Assembly (NCBI GenBank): GCA_019925105.1 | Contig: JAHGAU010000012.1 | Span: 744,001 to 808,000, forward strand | DNA: 64,000 bases | Direction of reading: 5' to 3' | DNA from: Niebla homalea | Taxonomy: Eukaryota; Ascomycota; Lecanoromycetes; Lecanorales; Ramalinaceae | Shown: positions 1 to 10,420 of the stretch, one piece after another | How the letters are laid out: each line of letters starts with the position of its first letter | Numbering within the stretch: the first letter of the stretch is position 1 | Notes under the pieces: generated by a model | The model's database searches: none | What the model saw: the letters and a program-made list of their open reading frames with translations, nothing else | Told to the model about the DNA's origin: nothing | Program-made: the position numbers and the translations under genes

Positions 1-2970
1 TTGATGCTGAGGCTGACACTTGGAAGGAACGCATGCCTTCTATATGTATTCGTGTGCTTCGGTAAGCATAATAATCTTCTCCGGGAGCAAAAGGAGTTTC
101 CACTTTCCAAGTCCGACTCCAGGATTAGCGTAAGTTCCGGACGAATTTACGATGCTCCGCCCGAAGTACGCTAACGTTGGAAGCTTATGAAGATGGCCAA
201 CTAAGTGGCTTAAGTGGTTTTAGTTGTTGAGACGGGCCAATGATGGGGCCTTGGGGCCACGTTGCTCCCCACGGTGTCACCGTCTGATTGGAAATATGAC
301 TCCAATTGAGTCATGCTCGCACCACATTGCTCTCATTCGCATTCGGCCTTACAGATGCCGTAAGCATTCCTTCCAAGTAACTTTTCCGGGTCCGGTGTCA
401 AAGTGCGCTCCGCAGTCTCAAGCTACAAAATGCTTCGGAGCCGTGCATATTCTTACGGCCGTTTTGGCTGTGACTCTTGACTCTCTTCTCCTGCCGGTCA
501 TATTTCGCGAGTACTGAGTGCGGGATCGCATCATTGCACCTCTTCCGTTCAACAGCCTGCACTCATGATTCTTTGAACCTTTGACCGCTTCCTGAGCTTG
601 GTCATGCCCAACTTTGCATGCGCGTCTGCCTGCATAGCGCCATCAATTCAAATGGTTGCCTGGCACTACTCCGTAAAGGCGTCGGCAATCATATTTCGCC
701 GCGGTCTTTGCTAAGCATTCCCAAAAGTCCAAGCCACGAAGTCTCGCTTGGCCATTTCTAGGCACGCACAATCGACCGCAAGTCCGCAACTTCAAACTCG
801 CAGCCAAGGTTACCCTTGAGATGCAATTCCGCCCTCTACTTGCTCGGGAATACCACGTCCCTTTCTACCGTACTAGGCTTCGACAGTCAATTGTTGTGGT
901 CAATGACAAAGCCACATCAATTGTCCCAATACAAGTTCTTCCAAATTCTTCAATTGTAGAATTGGAAATCATGTTTCGAAACCCCCACCTCGCGGCATGA
1001 TTCATTGCACCAAGGCCTGGATGGTCGTGGCTTTGTTTTGTAATCAAGCTTGAATTTCTCAGCATTGTTTCAAAATGCCCTAGAGGGATCAGCTTGGTCA
1101 GCTTATCTTGCAGCTTTAGCTTCAGTCACATGCTATGTAAGACATTGATGCTTTTGAATCTTATCTTGAGGCGTCGCACTTTGAATCTTGCAAAGCACCA
1201 TGCAGAGCAAGGAAAGGACTTTCTCTCGCCAGGAAGTGTGCGAAGTCGGCAACACGAGCGGCAGCATGACGATCAAAGAAGAGCAAGCACAAGCTCATCC
1301 CATTCCATTATTCTGGCGGCATGTACACCAGTGACTGATGCCGAGAGGTTCGAATAAAGATATCCTCGACCTGATTGGATCTTGAAGCGTGTCTTATCTG
1401 AGGACCTTTTTATCTTTTGGTGCAAAGTTGGCTCTGACTTGTGAAGCAGGTAGTCTTATATCAGAGGAATTGTTTCAGATTGCATTGAATTAATGTTCAT
1501 TCCGCGTTTCACAACTGGGAATGAAGCCCTGACAAGTTTTTTCCACGCTCATCATCAATATGTTGGAAGTTTCGTATTGAGTGTAATAATGTCGGCGCTG
1601 CGTTTCACTTGGGATTCCAATAGGTTCATTTTCAAAATATAGTTACTCTGGCTTTCAAGTCGAAACATGTTGCTACCGACAACTTTTCGGATCACAGTAC
1701 CGAGCCGGCCTGTCTGACTCGGCGCAGTGGACCCAGTACTCCACCCTCAGCGTTCGGTATCTACATGGCTCAACGTGCCGAAAACATGGTCGGATCGTCA
1801 TTCCATCTTCCCAAGATTACACCATTCCAAATGACTCGGAAGGTAAAATGGACTCCTCGTCCAAGGAGTCCAGGTTGGCGGATACGGAAGATGGTGGACG
1901 GCGTAAGCCACAACTGAATGCTTGGACGTAGATGATGCCGGCACATGAGAGCCATGCTTCACCCCTGGTACGATTGGCGAATCGCAACAGGCAGATCTGT
2001 ACCGTCTTCTTCTGAGATCTCTGCCATCGATTGCTGCCCGAAGATCACCATCAGTACAGGCAGGGCGTCCAGGGTAGGAAGACAGAGGCTCGGTTGCAGG
2101 TATAACCCCCGAAAGAGGTACGGCACACCCATCTTTTGCCTTAGCTGGAAGAACGGTGGGCCGGAAAAGCTGAACCTCTCGCTACAGCTGCAACGAAAGC
2201 ATCTTCCACACTTCGCCACCAACGCAGTGGCCTCGAAAACCCCTCATCGGAGCAATTTTGAGGCATGCTCGATGCCCTGGGACGTTCGAATAGTTGCTGG
2301 TGGTGCGACTCCCAGAAATGGACTCATTGCCTTCTTGGCATACCCTTTCCACAGAGCCGCAACCAGTTTATCTGCCAACGAGTGCCTATTTGTCATGTGA
2401 CGAATATCTGATGTACTACTCACGATGTGAGCTCGTTGAGGACAACGGTGTCACTGCCGTGCTGAGGCAAACCAATCTGTGTCTCAGTCCCATAAGCTAT
2501 AGATGTCTGGATTCACGGCCGAAGCCGCATTGGACGCTTGAGGGAATAGATCTGGGGGGATTCTGCCTCACTCTGGGGATTTCTAGCTCCGTTGCCATTG
2601 TCTTAGCACCTGGTGGAAGTTGTTCAAAACGTAAGCATGTCTTATTTACCCTCGTTTGCCAAAATTTTGAAAATCGTAAAAGAGGAAGGGTGGCCTGGCA
2701 AACCATCCCCATCACATTTCAGACATGAGCACAAACCCCATCAAGATGTTACTTCCTCCGAAAAAGCGCTGTGCAGAGGAAGAAGTGATCCAAAGAATAG
2801 AATTCGAGGCTTTGTAATCTCTAGGATCAAGGTGTGTGCGATGGATCAAGCATAATGGATCTGAGGCCTGGGTGTGAGGAACTGATTGGGACGCCAGCAG
2901 GAGAGACGAAAGACTCGTGGCAAAATGATTTAGCAAATCGATGTATGTGTACGAGAAAATCATTACGGCG
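1..2970. other. Gene-free left flank
   Basis: About 3 kb with no reading frame that I can recognise or connect by plausible introns. The longest open frames (151 codons at 1945-2400 and 144 at 2294-2728, both +) overlap each other in different frames and resemble nothing I know. Base composition is mixed and no tandem or inverted repeat stands out. It could be a decayed gene or repeat, or the 3' flank of a gene outside the window. Confidence 0.5.
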
Positions 2971-4557
2971 TCAAGATCTCTTCCCCATCTCAAGCTCGCT
3001 GCCCTCATCATACGCATCGTCCCATTCATTATTCCCACCGATTTGTCTGCCAACCCAGATTCCTACCGTAGTGATACAGACCCCGCCGAGAAACCATCGT
3101 TCGAACCATCCATCGACCCACATCATATTATCCCCTTCTCCTCCCAGACTTTTCAGACCCTCTCCCACCATGTTACCGGGCATCATGCCTCGTAGCATCA
3201 TCGCAGCGCTGATGACGTAGGTCGCACACACCTGAGCGACCACAAGAGCCAAGTTTGCTTGTATCATCTTTAACAGCGAAGGTAAGAAGCGAGCGAACAG
3301 ATGGAATGTCTGCATGACCGAAGAGAAGGAGGCAAATAGGATGATGCCGGATAGCAGGAAAGAGATCTGTCGGGCCCAAGTAGCTTGATCGAGGTGAGGA
3401 TCATAATGCTTGGCTAAAAGGGCGAGAATGTTGTCGACTGGATCGGAAGTGGTGAAGGTTTCCGACGTGTACCTGTGGGAGGAAAGTGATCGGCGAACGA
3501 ATGTCAATGTTGTGGTAGCGATTCGGTAGAGGCAGAAGATGGAGAAGAAATAGGCAATCGTGAGTAACAGCCGTCCCGATGGGCTTTGGGAGCGCTTTTG
3601 CTGACTGAATCGAGCCTGCAAGTTAGACTGAGATGAGGAAAGGGATAGTGCCATGGTCTCCAGCCCTGTTATCTCCAGCATAAGAGTTTGCCTCTCGGTG
3701 TGATCCACATTACCACGGAATGAGCCTATAGCCTTCTGTAGATATGATTCCGTCGGGGCCTCGGAGATCTTGCGCTCAAGCGCACGTAGTCGAGATCTCT
3801 TCGTTAACAGCATGTCTTGGGTGGCCTCGAGCCCGGCTGCTTTTCGCGCAATAGATGCTTCGGTCACTGGTTTTGGGCGCGAGAAAAAATTCTGCCAGGG
3901 AGAGCTAACGGAAGCAAAGCCAGAGAGCAAGGACATGACTGATATTCCAATAACACCAATTCTTTCCAGGGACGCCTCAATCAGACTTTGTATTTTTGCT
4001 GGCTGGCTTCCCACATCGCCTTGCGTGCCCAGCAGATAGTTGCCACTTGCCCAGAAGGCGAGAAGCCACGTCGCGAACCCCAAGATTTGCGCGACCCATG
4101 CCAATCTTAGCTTTCCTAGCCCAGGCCCAGTGAATTGGTATCCAGCTCCGGTGATGACGGAATGTATCTCTAGGAACGGAATGGCTATAATGAGACTGAA
4201 TAGTAAGAGCGACAGGACAAAATGGAACGCCTTTCCGCGAACCTCCGCATTGCCCGTGTTTGAGATTTCAAACAAAATCAACTCGACCAGAACGGCGGCC
4301 AAGCCTATGGTTGAGGAGAAAACGAGTGTCGAAATTCTCTTGATGATGGGTCGAGTGGCAGCCAACGGACGCTCGGATACATGAGACTTGGCCGATGTGG
4401 CTTCTCCTGAGAAATATGGATATAGCTTCTCAAGTACGAGAGCAGCTACGACGAGGAAAGTGGCGATGAACGGAATTGACGAGAATGCAATCGCTCTCAG
4501 GGCCGGCGTGCTGCCTCCCGGCTTGCACTCATCGCAATCCTCGCCACCAGGGAGCAT
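2971..4557 (-). CDS. Golgi pH regulator (GPHR / GTG-GPR89 family) membrane protein
   Basis: A polytopic membrane protein of 528 aa in one exon. The family forms voltage-gated anion channels of the Golgi (animals) and GPCR-type G proteins (plants). The ATG at 4557 was chosen because it gives a short Cys-containing luminal N-terminus (CDEC) just before the first membrane segment, as I expect for fungal members; the frame is open a little further upstream but without an ATG. Visible parts are several N-terminal membrane segments, the conserved loop with the motif SLLSGFASVSSPWQ, a central coiled-coil-like region rich in Arg/Glu/Leu, then the C-terminal ABA-GPCR-type region (LLAKHYDP, followed by more membrane segments and the AMMLRGMMPG motif). 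The ending is acidic. It is divergent from the acyltransferase gene to its right, 326 bases away. The family call is firm; the physiological role is inferred. Confidence 0.85.
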   Translation of the reverse strand: MLPGGEDCDECKPGGSTPALRAIAFSSIPFIATFLVVAALVLEKLYPYFSGEATSAKSHVSERPLAATRPIIKRISTLVFSSTIGLAAVLVELILFEISNTGNAEVRGKAFHFVLSLLLFSLIIAIPFLEIHSVITGAGYQFTGPGLGKLRLAWVAQILGFATWLLAFWASGNYLLGTQGDVGSQPAKIQSLIEASLERIGVIGISVMSLLSGFASVSSPWQNFFSRPKPVTEASIARKAAGLEATQDMLLTKRSRLRALERKISEAPTESYLQKAIGSFRGNVDHTERQTLMLEITGLETMALSLSSSQSNLQARFSQQKRSQSPSGRLLLTIAYFFSIFCLYRIATTTLTFVRRSLSSHRYTSETFTTSDPVDNILALLAKHYDPHLDQATWARQISFLLSGIILFASFSSVMQTFHLFARFLPSLLKMIQANLALVVAQVCATYVISAAMMLRGMMPGNMVGEGLKSLGGEGDNMMWVDGWFERWFLGGVCITTVGIWVGRQIGGNNEWDDAYDEGSELEMGKRS

Positions 4558-4883
4558 CAGCAATAGCTGTCGCAATGTATTGATTGTTTCTTGGGTCTGA
4601 TTGCATCTGGGCGAAAGCTGTTCTAATGATACGACAATGCAATGTGTGAAGCTATTGGCAGGCGCGAAGCAATAAAGACGATACGAGTAACCACCGTTAC
4701 CTTCTTCTTGTCCACATTGGGACTGAGCAAGAAGCCTTCAAATCAACCGCAGTTCATCCGTGGGCCCCTTGTCCGTTTCGCGTGCCAACTTTACGTCATA
4801 CGTCGCGTGCAGCTCCCTATCAGAAACTTGAAACTGCGGCTTCTGCTTTCTTTTGTCGTGAGCATTGTCACTGACAGCACATC
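4558..4883. promoter_or_regulatory. Divergent intergenic region between GPHR-like and acyltransferase genes
   Basis: These 326 bases lie between two divergent start codons and must carry both promoters. I see no clear TATA box or recognisable factor site. Near 4700-4720 on the minus strand there is an open stretch followed by a GT donor-like sequence, so a 5' non-coding exon of the GPHR gene is possible. Confidence 0.4.
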
Positions 4884-6932
4884 ATGGCTGCCTCGCAAGT
4901 TGAATCCTCTTCAAGATATATGCCCTCCACTGATCTCGGTGGAGGGTTGAGTACCAGGGCCGTACCGCCTGTCCCACCCGGTCATGCTCTTAAACCGGAG
5001 CACTCACAAGCTTCTAGGGTCCTCTCACTGGCATCGTACTTCGCCTCTGGTTGCATGGCGTAAGGTTTCGATTTGAGTTGAGAAATGATTCATTACTAAA
5101 ATGAGAGTAGCATCAATGCTTCCCAAGTCCTTGGAACACCTTTATACTTGCTGAATAGAGAGTGGTACAACACTTGGATCGCCTTCACGAAGCAATCATG
5201 GGGAGTGCTCACCATGACAATGACCCAGTGGTGGGCGCCAACCACCATGCGTGTCAGCGGAGACAGTACTATGCGGGGCCAGCTCATCAAGACATCGGAT
5301 GGCAACCTGATATGCAACTTTCCAGAAAGGATGGTGATGGTAGCAAATCATCAGATATATACCGATTGGCTTTATCTGTGGTGGATTGGCTATGCTGCAG
5401 GCATGCATGGGCGCATCTACGTCGTGCTCAAGGAATCCCTGAAGAACATTCCTGTTGTTGGCTGGGGCATGCAATTTGCCCAATTCATCTTTTTGAAGCG
5501 CAAATGGGAATCCGACAAACCTGGTCTCGCGAGGCACATGCAGCGCCTGAATAAACCGAATGATCCCATGTGGCTTTTGATGTTCCCAGAAGGAACCAAT
5601 CTTGCGAGCTGCACACGGGAGACTAGTGCAAAATGGGCCGACAAAAATGGTATCAAGGATATGAAGCACACTCTCCTCCCACGGAGTACAGGATTGCAAT
5701 TCATGCTCCAAGAGCTTCGTGATACCGTCGAGTATGTCTATGATTGTACCATAGCCTACGAAGGCGTACCACACGGGGAATTCGCCCAGGATATCTTTAC
5801 TGTCGGCGCGTCGTACTTTGGTGGTCGACCTCCCAAATCTGTCAATATGTATTGGCGACGGTTTCGTGTCAATGCCATACCTTTGGATGACCCCAGAAAA
5901 TTTGAATTGTGGTTAAGATTACGGTGGAGGGAAAAGGACCGGTTCATTAACTACTACCTCAAGCATGGAGAATTCCCAGCCGACTCTGGAACTAGCCACA
6001 ACTTCAAGGGTGAGCTAGTCCATGGCGCCGGTCACATCGAGACTGAGGTGAGGCCAAAGTACTGGTATGAGTTCATGCAAGTCTTCGCTCCGATCGGCCT
6101 GTTTGCCTTGGTTCTCTATCTCTTCTATGGTGCATTGCCCAAGGATGTAATCAGCAAGATCAGATCGATAGACCACAAGACCGTCATAAAGCAGATTGAG
6201 GCCATACAGAAGGGGGAACTTAGGCTGCCAGAGACCAAGGATCTTGTGGCCACTGCCCCTCAAGATATCCAAGACAGGTTCAGCGCTGTCCAAAAGTTTG
6301 CCGCCTCCCAAAACACAAGCCCTGAGAAGCTTATCGCAGAGACAAAGAAAGCACTGCCAGCTGGTGCTTTACCTGCTGGGGATCCCGGCCCGATACCCCA
6401 GCCAAAAGGCAAAATTCCAAAGAAAGCAGCTCCTTCAAAGAAGCCGAAAGCCCAAGTCTCTGCCACATCAAAACCGCCACCGAAAAGCGCTCCGACCCTC
6501 AAGAAGACTGTTCTACCTGATACGAAAGAGACCACTGTTGCCGCGCCAAAGCGTACGCTTCCTCCAAAAGCACCATTACAGAAGGGGAATGGGAACAGCC
6601 AGCCATCTGGGAAGGAGAGCACCCAGACTAAGCCAACAAGAGCCCCTCTGCAACGCCAAGTCCCCACGAAACCCTCGTCTGCTAAAACCAAGCCCACTGC
6701 TGTCAAGCCAGCTCAGGTAAGAGATGCCAAGGGCCAAGCTCTGCCGGTGAAAACCAAGTTGCCCTCGGCTCCGACGTCAGCCAAAACTACTGCTGCTACC
6801 ACGGCCGAGAGTCAGAAGCCCATAGACAACACAAGCATACGCCATGCTGTCAAGAAAGATCTGAGGCAAGGGAAGCAGGAACCGAAGCGCAAGGTACGGC
6901 GAGCGCTTGAGATGGATGCAGGCAAGGCTTGA
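4884..6932 (+). CDS. LPAAT/LCLAT-type membrane acyltransferase with long basic tail
   Basis: Joined exons 4884-5059 and 5111-6932 (intron 50 bases; GTAAGG...GAGTAG) give 665 aa. The PlsC/LPLAT domain carries the HX4D motif (NHQIYTD, residues about 138-144) and the FPEGTN motif (about 217-222), plus a membrane segment near the end of the domain. The family transfers acyl chains to lysophospholipids or lysocardiolipin in the endoplasmic reticulum; which acceptor cannot be told here. The last ~240 residues are unusual: a Pro/Lys/Ala/Thr-rich, strongly basic, low-complexity tail that is probably cytosolic and disordered. The first exon was found by matching phase: it adds 59 residues and gives a continuous N-terminal helix ahead of LNREWYNTW. 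Length exceeds that of typical LCLAT1-like proteins (around 400 aa) because of the tail. Confidence 0.87.
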
Positions 6933-7100
6933 GGCAAAATTTAAGATGGACATGAGATCTATGCGCACTGAGCGTTCTGATGGCAACTGCGAACGCTTCC
7001 TGCAATTGTGACGATTACATCATTCTTGAGGAGTTGATCCGATGGGATGAATCTGCAAACATTGCTCTCTATTGTCTAAAGCCAAAGCTTCTGACGATGT

Positions 7101-8234
7101 CTAGGCCATAGCATCAACCCCTTGGTTTATCTGGATCGGCTGTTCAACCACAATCAACGGTCCTGCCTTGACACTTTCCGTGGTGGGCGCGCCAGGAGTA
7201 TCCGAAATAAAACCCAAAAACAGGCCTTTTTGCTCAAATTCTGCGGGGATCATTGTGACATTTGTCTTGGTGTCGAACGGTTGAGTGATGTTCAACAGCC
7301 CGTGGAAGAAGACTGCATAGTAGTCGGTCCCCGTCTCGAATGTCGGCTGATTGTCGGGATTCGTGAACGCAAGCTCGACCTCGGAGCCAGGAAGCAGGCT
7401 CGTGTAATTGCCATGGAAGCTCAGCGGTGGCAAGTTCTGGCTGGGAATTGGATAGTCTGGGTTGCCCTTGGGGCAGGATCCAGGGACGACGAAGGCCTTG
7501 GTTCTGTCCAGGATCTGGTTGGCATAAGGGAAAGCGGTATCGACCGGTCCGCCAAACGGAGATTGTTGCCAGATATCAATCAATCCCCAAGCTTGATGGC
7601 GGGATTCGGTCTGAGCGATGGCAACGAGAGCAGCCTTGGAAGAGTTGAGCTGAGCTTCCTGGATCAGGCCGGTCAAAAAGGCCATGCTGGAAATCTCTAT
7701 TGTGGTGTGAGCAGCCAAATAAGCTGTCGGGCTGTTGATGCCGAATTGGTACTTGCAGAGAGCTGGCTTGATGGATGTCGAAGAGATTGCTTCATTAAAG
7801 ATGCGTGCATGGCCTGCCTCATTGTCGCGGATCTCGACGATCCTTTGATATGTTTGAGGTGGGTAGCCAGCCGCAATGAAAGCAGATTCATTGAAGGTCT
7901 CTACGCCATACTGGTAAAAAGCATAGATGATCCACTCAGCGCCCAAGAGGTTCTGGAAAAGTAAGTCGTCCGGCCCTGGTGGTCCAGTGTCTGTGGGCAG
8001 AACGGGCTGTGTGTAATTGGCTGGGAATGGGGGAGAGGTACCATTGTAGCTGCTGTAATAAGGGGACTCTGCTGGGATGGGACCGAATTTCGGGTCGTTG
8101 AGAGCTTGGCTGGAAGCCGTCGATTGCGGGCCAGATGCAGAGACGATGGGCCCACCTTGTGGTAACGCTCGAGCGAAGGGCGCAAGATATAGTAGCAGCG
8201 CTGCCGACAAAATATTCGGTGAACCTTGCAACAT
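7101..8234 (-). CDS. rds1: Secreted ferritin-like stress protein, Rds1 type
   Basis: A single-exon gene of 377 aa. ATG at 8234 is followed by a hydrophobic signal peptide (ILSAALLLYLAPFARA, probable cleavage after ALP or nearby). The mature part holds a ferritin-like (Ferritin_2) helical domain with the expected acidic/His pairs, for example EWIIYAFYQYG, RDNEAGHARIF and QTESRHQAW. It also has several N-glycosylation sequons in the N-terminal and C-terminal parts. In fission yeast the relative Rds1 is induced by stress, and related fungal proteins are secreted or wall-associated; the catalytic activity, if any, is unknown. Upstream, at 147-326 bases from the start codon, lies an 18-unit minisatellite that may sit within the promoter. 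The frame stays open beyond 8234 but without an ATG in good context. Confidence 0.82.
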   Translation of the reverse strand: MLQGSPNILSAALLLYLAPFARALPQGGPIVSASGPQSTASSQALNDPKFGPIPAESPYYSSYNGTSPPFPANYTQPVLPTDTGPPGPDDLLFQNLLGAEWIIYAFYQYGVETFNESAFIAAGYPPQTYQRIVEIRDNEAGHARIFNEAISSTSIKPALCKYQFGINSPTAYLAAHTTIEISSMAFLTGLIQEAQLNSSKAALVAIAQTESRHQAWGLIDIWQQSPFGGPVDTAFPYANQILDRTKAFVVPGSCPKGNPDYPIPSQNLPPLSFHGNYTSLLPGSEVELAFTNPDNQPTFETGTDYYAVFFHGLLNITQPFDTKTNVTMIPAEFEQKGLFLGFISDTPGAPTTESVKAGPLIVVEQPIQINQGVDAMA

Positions 8235-8380
8235 CTTCTCAAAGAGGTGTGATGGAGGACCAATGCAGATAGATGAAATGTATTGAAATGTGGGTTGGGG
8301 ATATGAAAGCGACTTCTGATGGAAAAGCACGAATGCTGCAGGAACTTAAGAGTAAAATGAACTTCGCTTCTTCGTTCTTC

Positions 8381-8560
8381 ACCACTCATCATCACTCATC
8401 ACCACTCATCATCACTCATCACCACTCATCACCACTCATCACCACTCATCACTATTCATCACTACTCATCACCATTTATCACCACTCATCACCACTCATC
8501 ACCACTCATCACTATTCATCACTACTCATCACCATTTATCACCACTCATCACCACTCATC
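8381..8560. repeat. Minisatellite, 18 x 10 bp with a 60-bp higher-order period
   Basis: Eighteen head-to-tail units of consensus accactcatc run from 8381 to 8560. Variant units recur in fixed order: actattcatc at 8451 and 8511, actactcatc at 8461 and 8521, accatttatc at 8471 and 8531. This gives an exact 60-bp (six-unit) higher-order period. The first four units instead alternate as a 20-bp dimer. The array lies upstream of the rds1-like gene, so it is probably in its promoter or 5' region. Copy number is likely to vary between strains. Confidence 0.95.
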
Positions 8561-10420
8561 AGGCGTCCTTCATTACTCATCATTTGATTAAGCATAGCCT
8601 TAGATGGACGGAGCTTTTGCTCATCTCTTAGGACCTCCAGCTAAAACGCGGTGATTTTGGGCGTTTTCTGTAAGAGCATGTAGGTATCAGGCGTAGCCTC
8701 ATCCTGACGGTGAGAATTTACTTGCATTGACAATGTGAGAGCCCTGAGGGTCTTAAGATCAGGGGGAACGTTGTTTCGAATCAGCCACGGCGGCCACCGT
8801 CGCAAAATACCGCCACCAAAGCCATACAAACCATACTTTTGGTGAGTGCACCACTAACAACGGCTCGGATTCGTCTAGGATTTGGGAAGTCGATTGCGAC
8901 AGTGATATGCTTCAACCTTCGACAGCGATGGATGCCTTTATTGTGTCTGCATAGCGCGGAGTGCGTCGAAGGTGTGATTTGTTCTTTGAGATATCATGAT
9001 CTGGGTGTTCGTCACGTGAAATATCCTTCCTTAGAAACGCCTCATAATAGCTTAATGAGCAAGCTTAATATCAACACATTTATTTTCCAGATCTTGGCCG
9101 AGGGTTGGAGGTACTGTACTTCCGCACTTGATCTTGGCGCATACATGTTGCAATGCACCTGATGAGTCACGGTCGGCATTGGCAGCGGTCGGAAATAGTG
9201 GCTTGGCACCCAAACCTCATAATAATACCTACCGAGGTATCATTCTGGACATATAAAATATTCATCAGTGAGCCAAGGCTCCTGACTTGAGCCACACCTC
9301 ATCTACCTCTTGATCCTTCAGATGGAGAGTCTCGGAACTCGTAATGGTCTCATAGCTTCATCGAACGATCGACAATGACGATGCACGACTAACAGGGAGG
9401 CCTACGGCACTAATGCAGGATTTCATGAAATGCATGATGCGGACTTGTGTATGTCTCCCAAATAGGCAATTGCATCTCAGGCCTCTAACTTCTTTTGATG
9501 GGCTCGATCTCAACAATGAGGATGGATCTGTGCATCGGTACACACATGCCAAACTCACTTGATGCACCTGTGGATCCTTTGCGTACCTGTACGCATTGGC
9601 GCTTCGGCTTTTTTCTTTTCGACTCGTGATTTGGTTGAATCTAAGAGATATTGGCGCTTGATTGGAGCAGTGTGCGTCGCCGCTTGGGGGAATCTCCCCT
9701 TGTGGACCCACTCTCTACTTGTTCTGGATGTTGTGGGGACTGATCGGCGGCTGCCCGAGTTGATCTCCAACGGGCCATCTTTTTGGTCTCGCAAGTCAAA
9801 ACTCCTCCTCACGGCTCCACTTTAAGTCACCCGGTACTAGCGGCCCGGTCGGCTAAGCTACTTTTTGGTAGCGACCGTGGCACTGAAGTCGCTGTCTAGT
9901 GTCTATATTCAAAACCGTACCGATACGAGAATGCATTGATGGTGGATTTGGACGCAGCTGGCGCTCCCGTTCCTCTTTCTCAGCCTTCAATACCTTGGCA
10001 CCTGCTCATTTGTCACTCTGTGGTCCTTTTGTGGATGTAACTGCATCGCCGCTACCCAATTGGAGTCGGCCGCTTCTAGCAAATCAGAAAGGGATGAAGC
10101 CTCCTTCGTCAGAGGCGCCAGCGCAGCTGCGCAGGACTGCCTTGTCTGCTCGTGCAAATTCTTGAAAGGTCCGACGCCGATCGCCTTCCACATCCACGGC
10201 TTTGGATAACGGCAATCGTCGGTCGAGCGGCCTCTTGTGTCCATGGCCATGCATGAGGTGTGTTCAGCCTGGGAGGTCAAGTATAAGAAAATACAGTCAC
10301 GTGAATTGACTGTCTGGTCAGGTTTTAGATTACGCAAGACTTCGTGTTAGGTGGATTGCATGTTCGTGAAGTTCTAGCACTGTATCTTCTTTCCCAAAAG
10401 CCTGAGATTGGTCCTTCACT
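8561..10420. other. Gene-free stretch before the CYP52-like gene
   Basis: About 1.86 kb with only short, unrelated open frames on both strands (up to 117 codons). I could not link them into a gene. The last few hundred bases must hold the promoter of the P450 gene starting at 10421. Nothing repetitive was seen beyond the minisatellite to the left. Confidence 0.5.

Noticed and set aside
1..2970. Genes in the left flank from several 60-150-codon frames
   Set aside because: Frames overlap on both strands, lack recognisable motifs, and no intron model joins them.
8381..8560. CRISPR-like regular repeat array
   Set aside because: The repeat units are directly joined with no spacers, and the genome is eukaryotic; it is a minisatellite.
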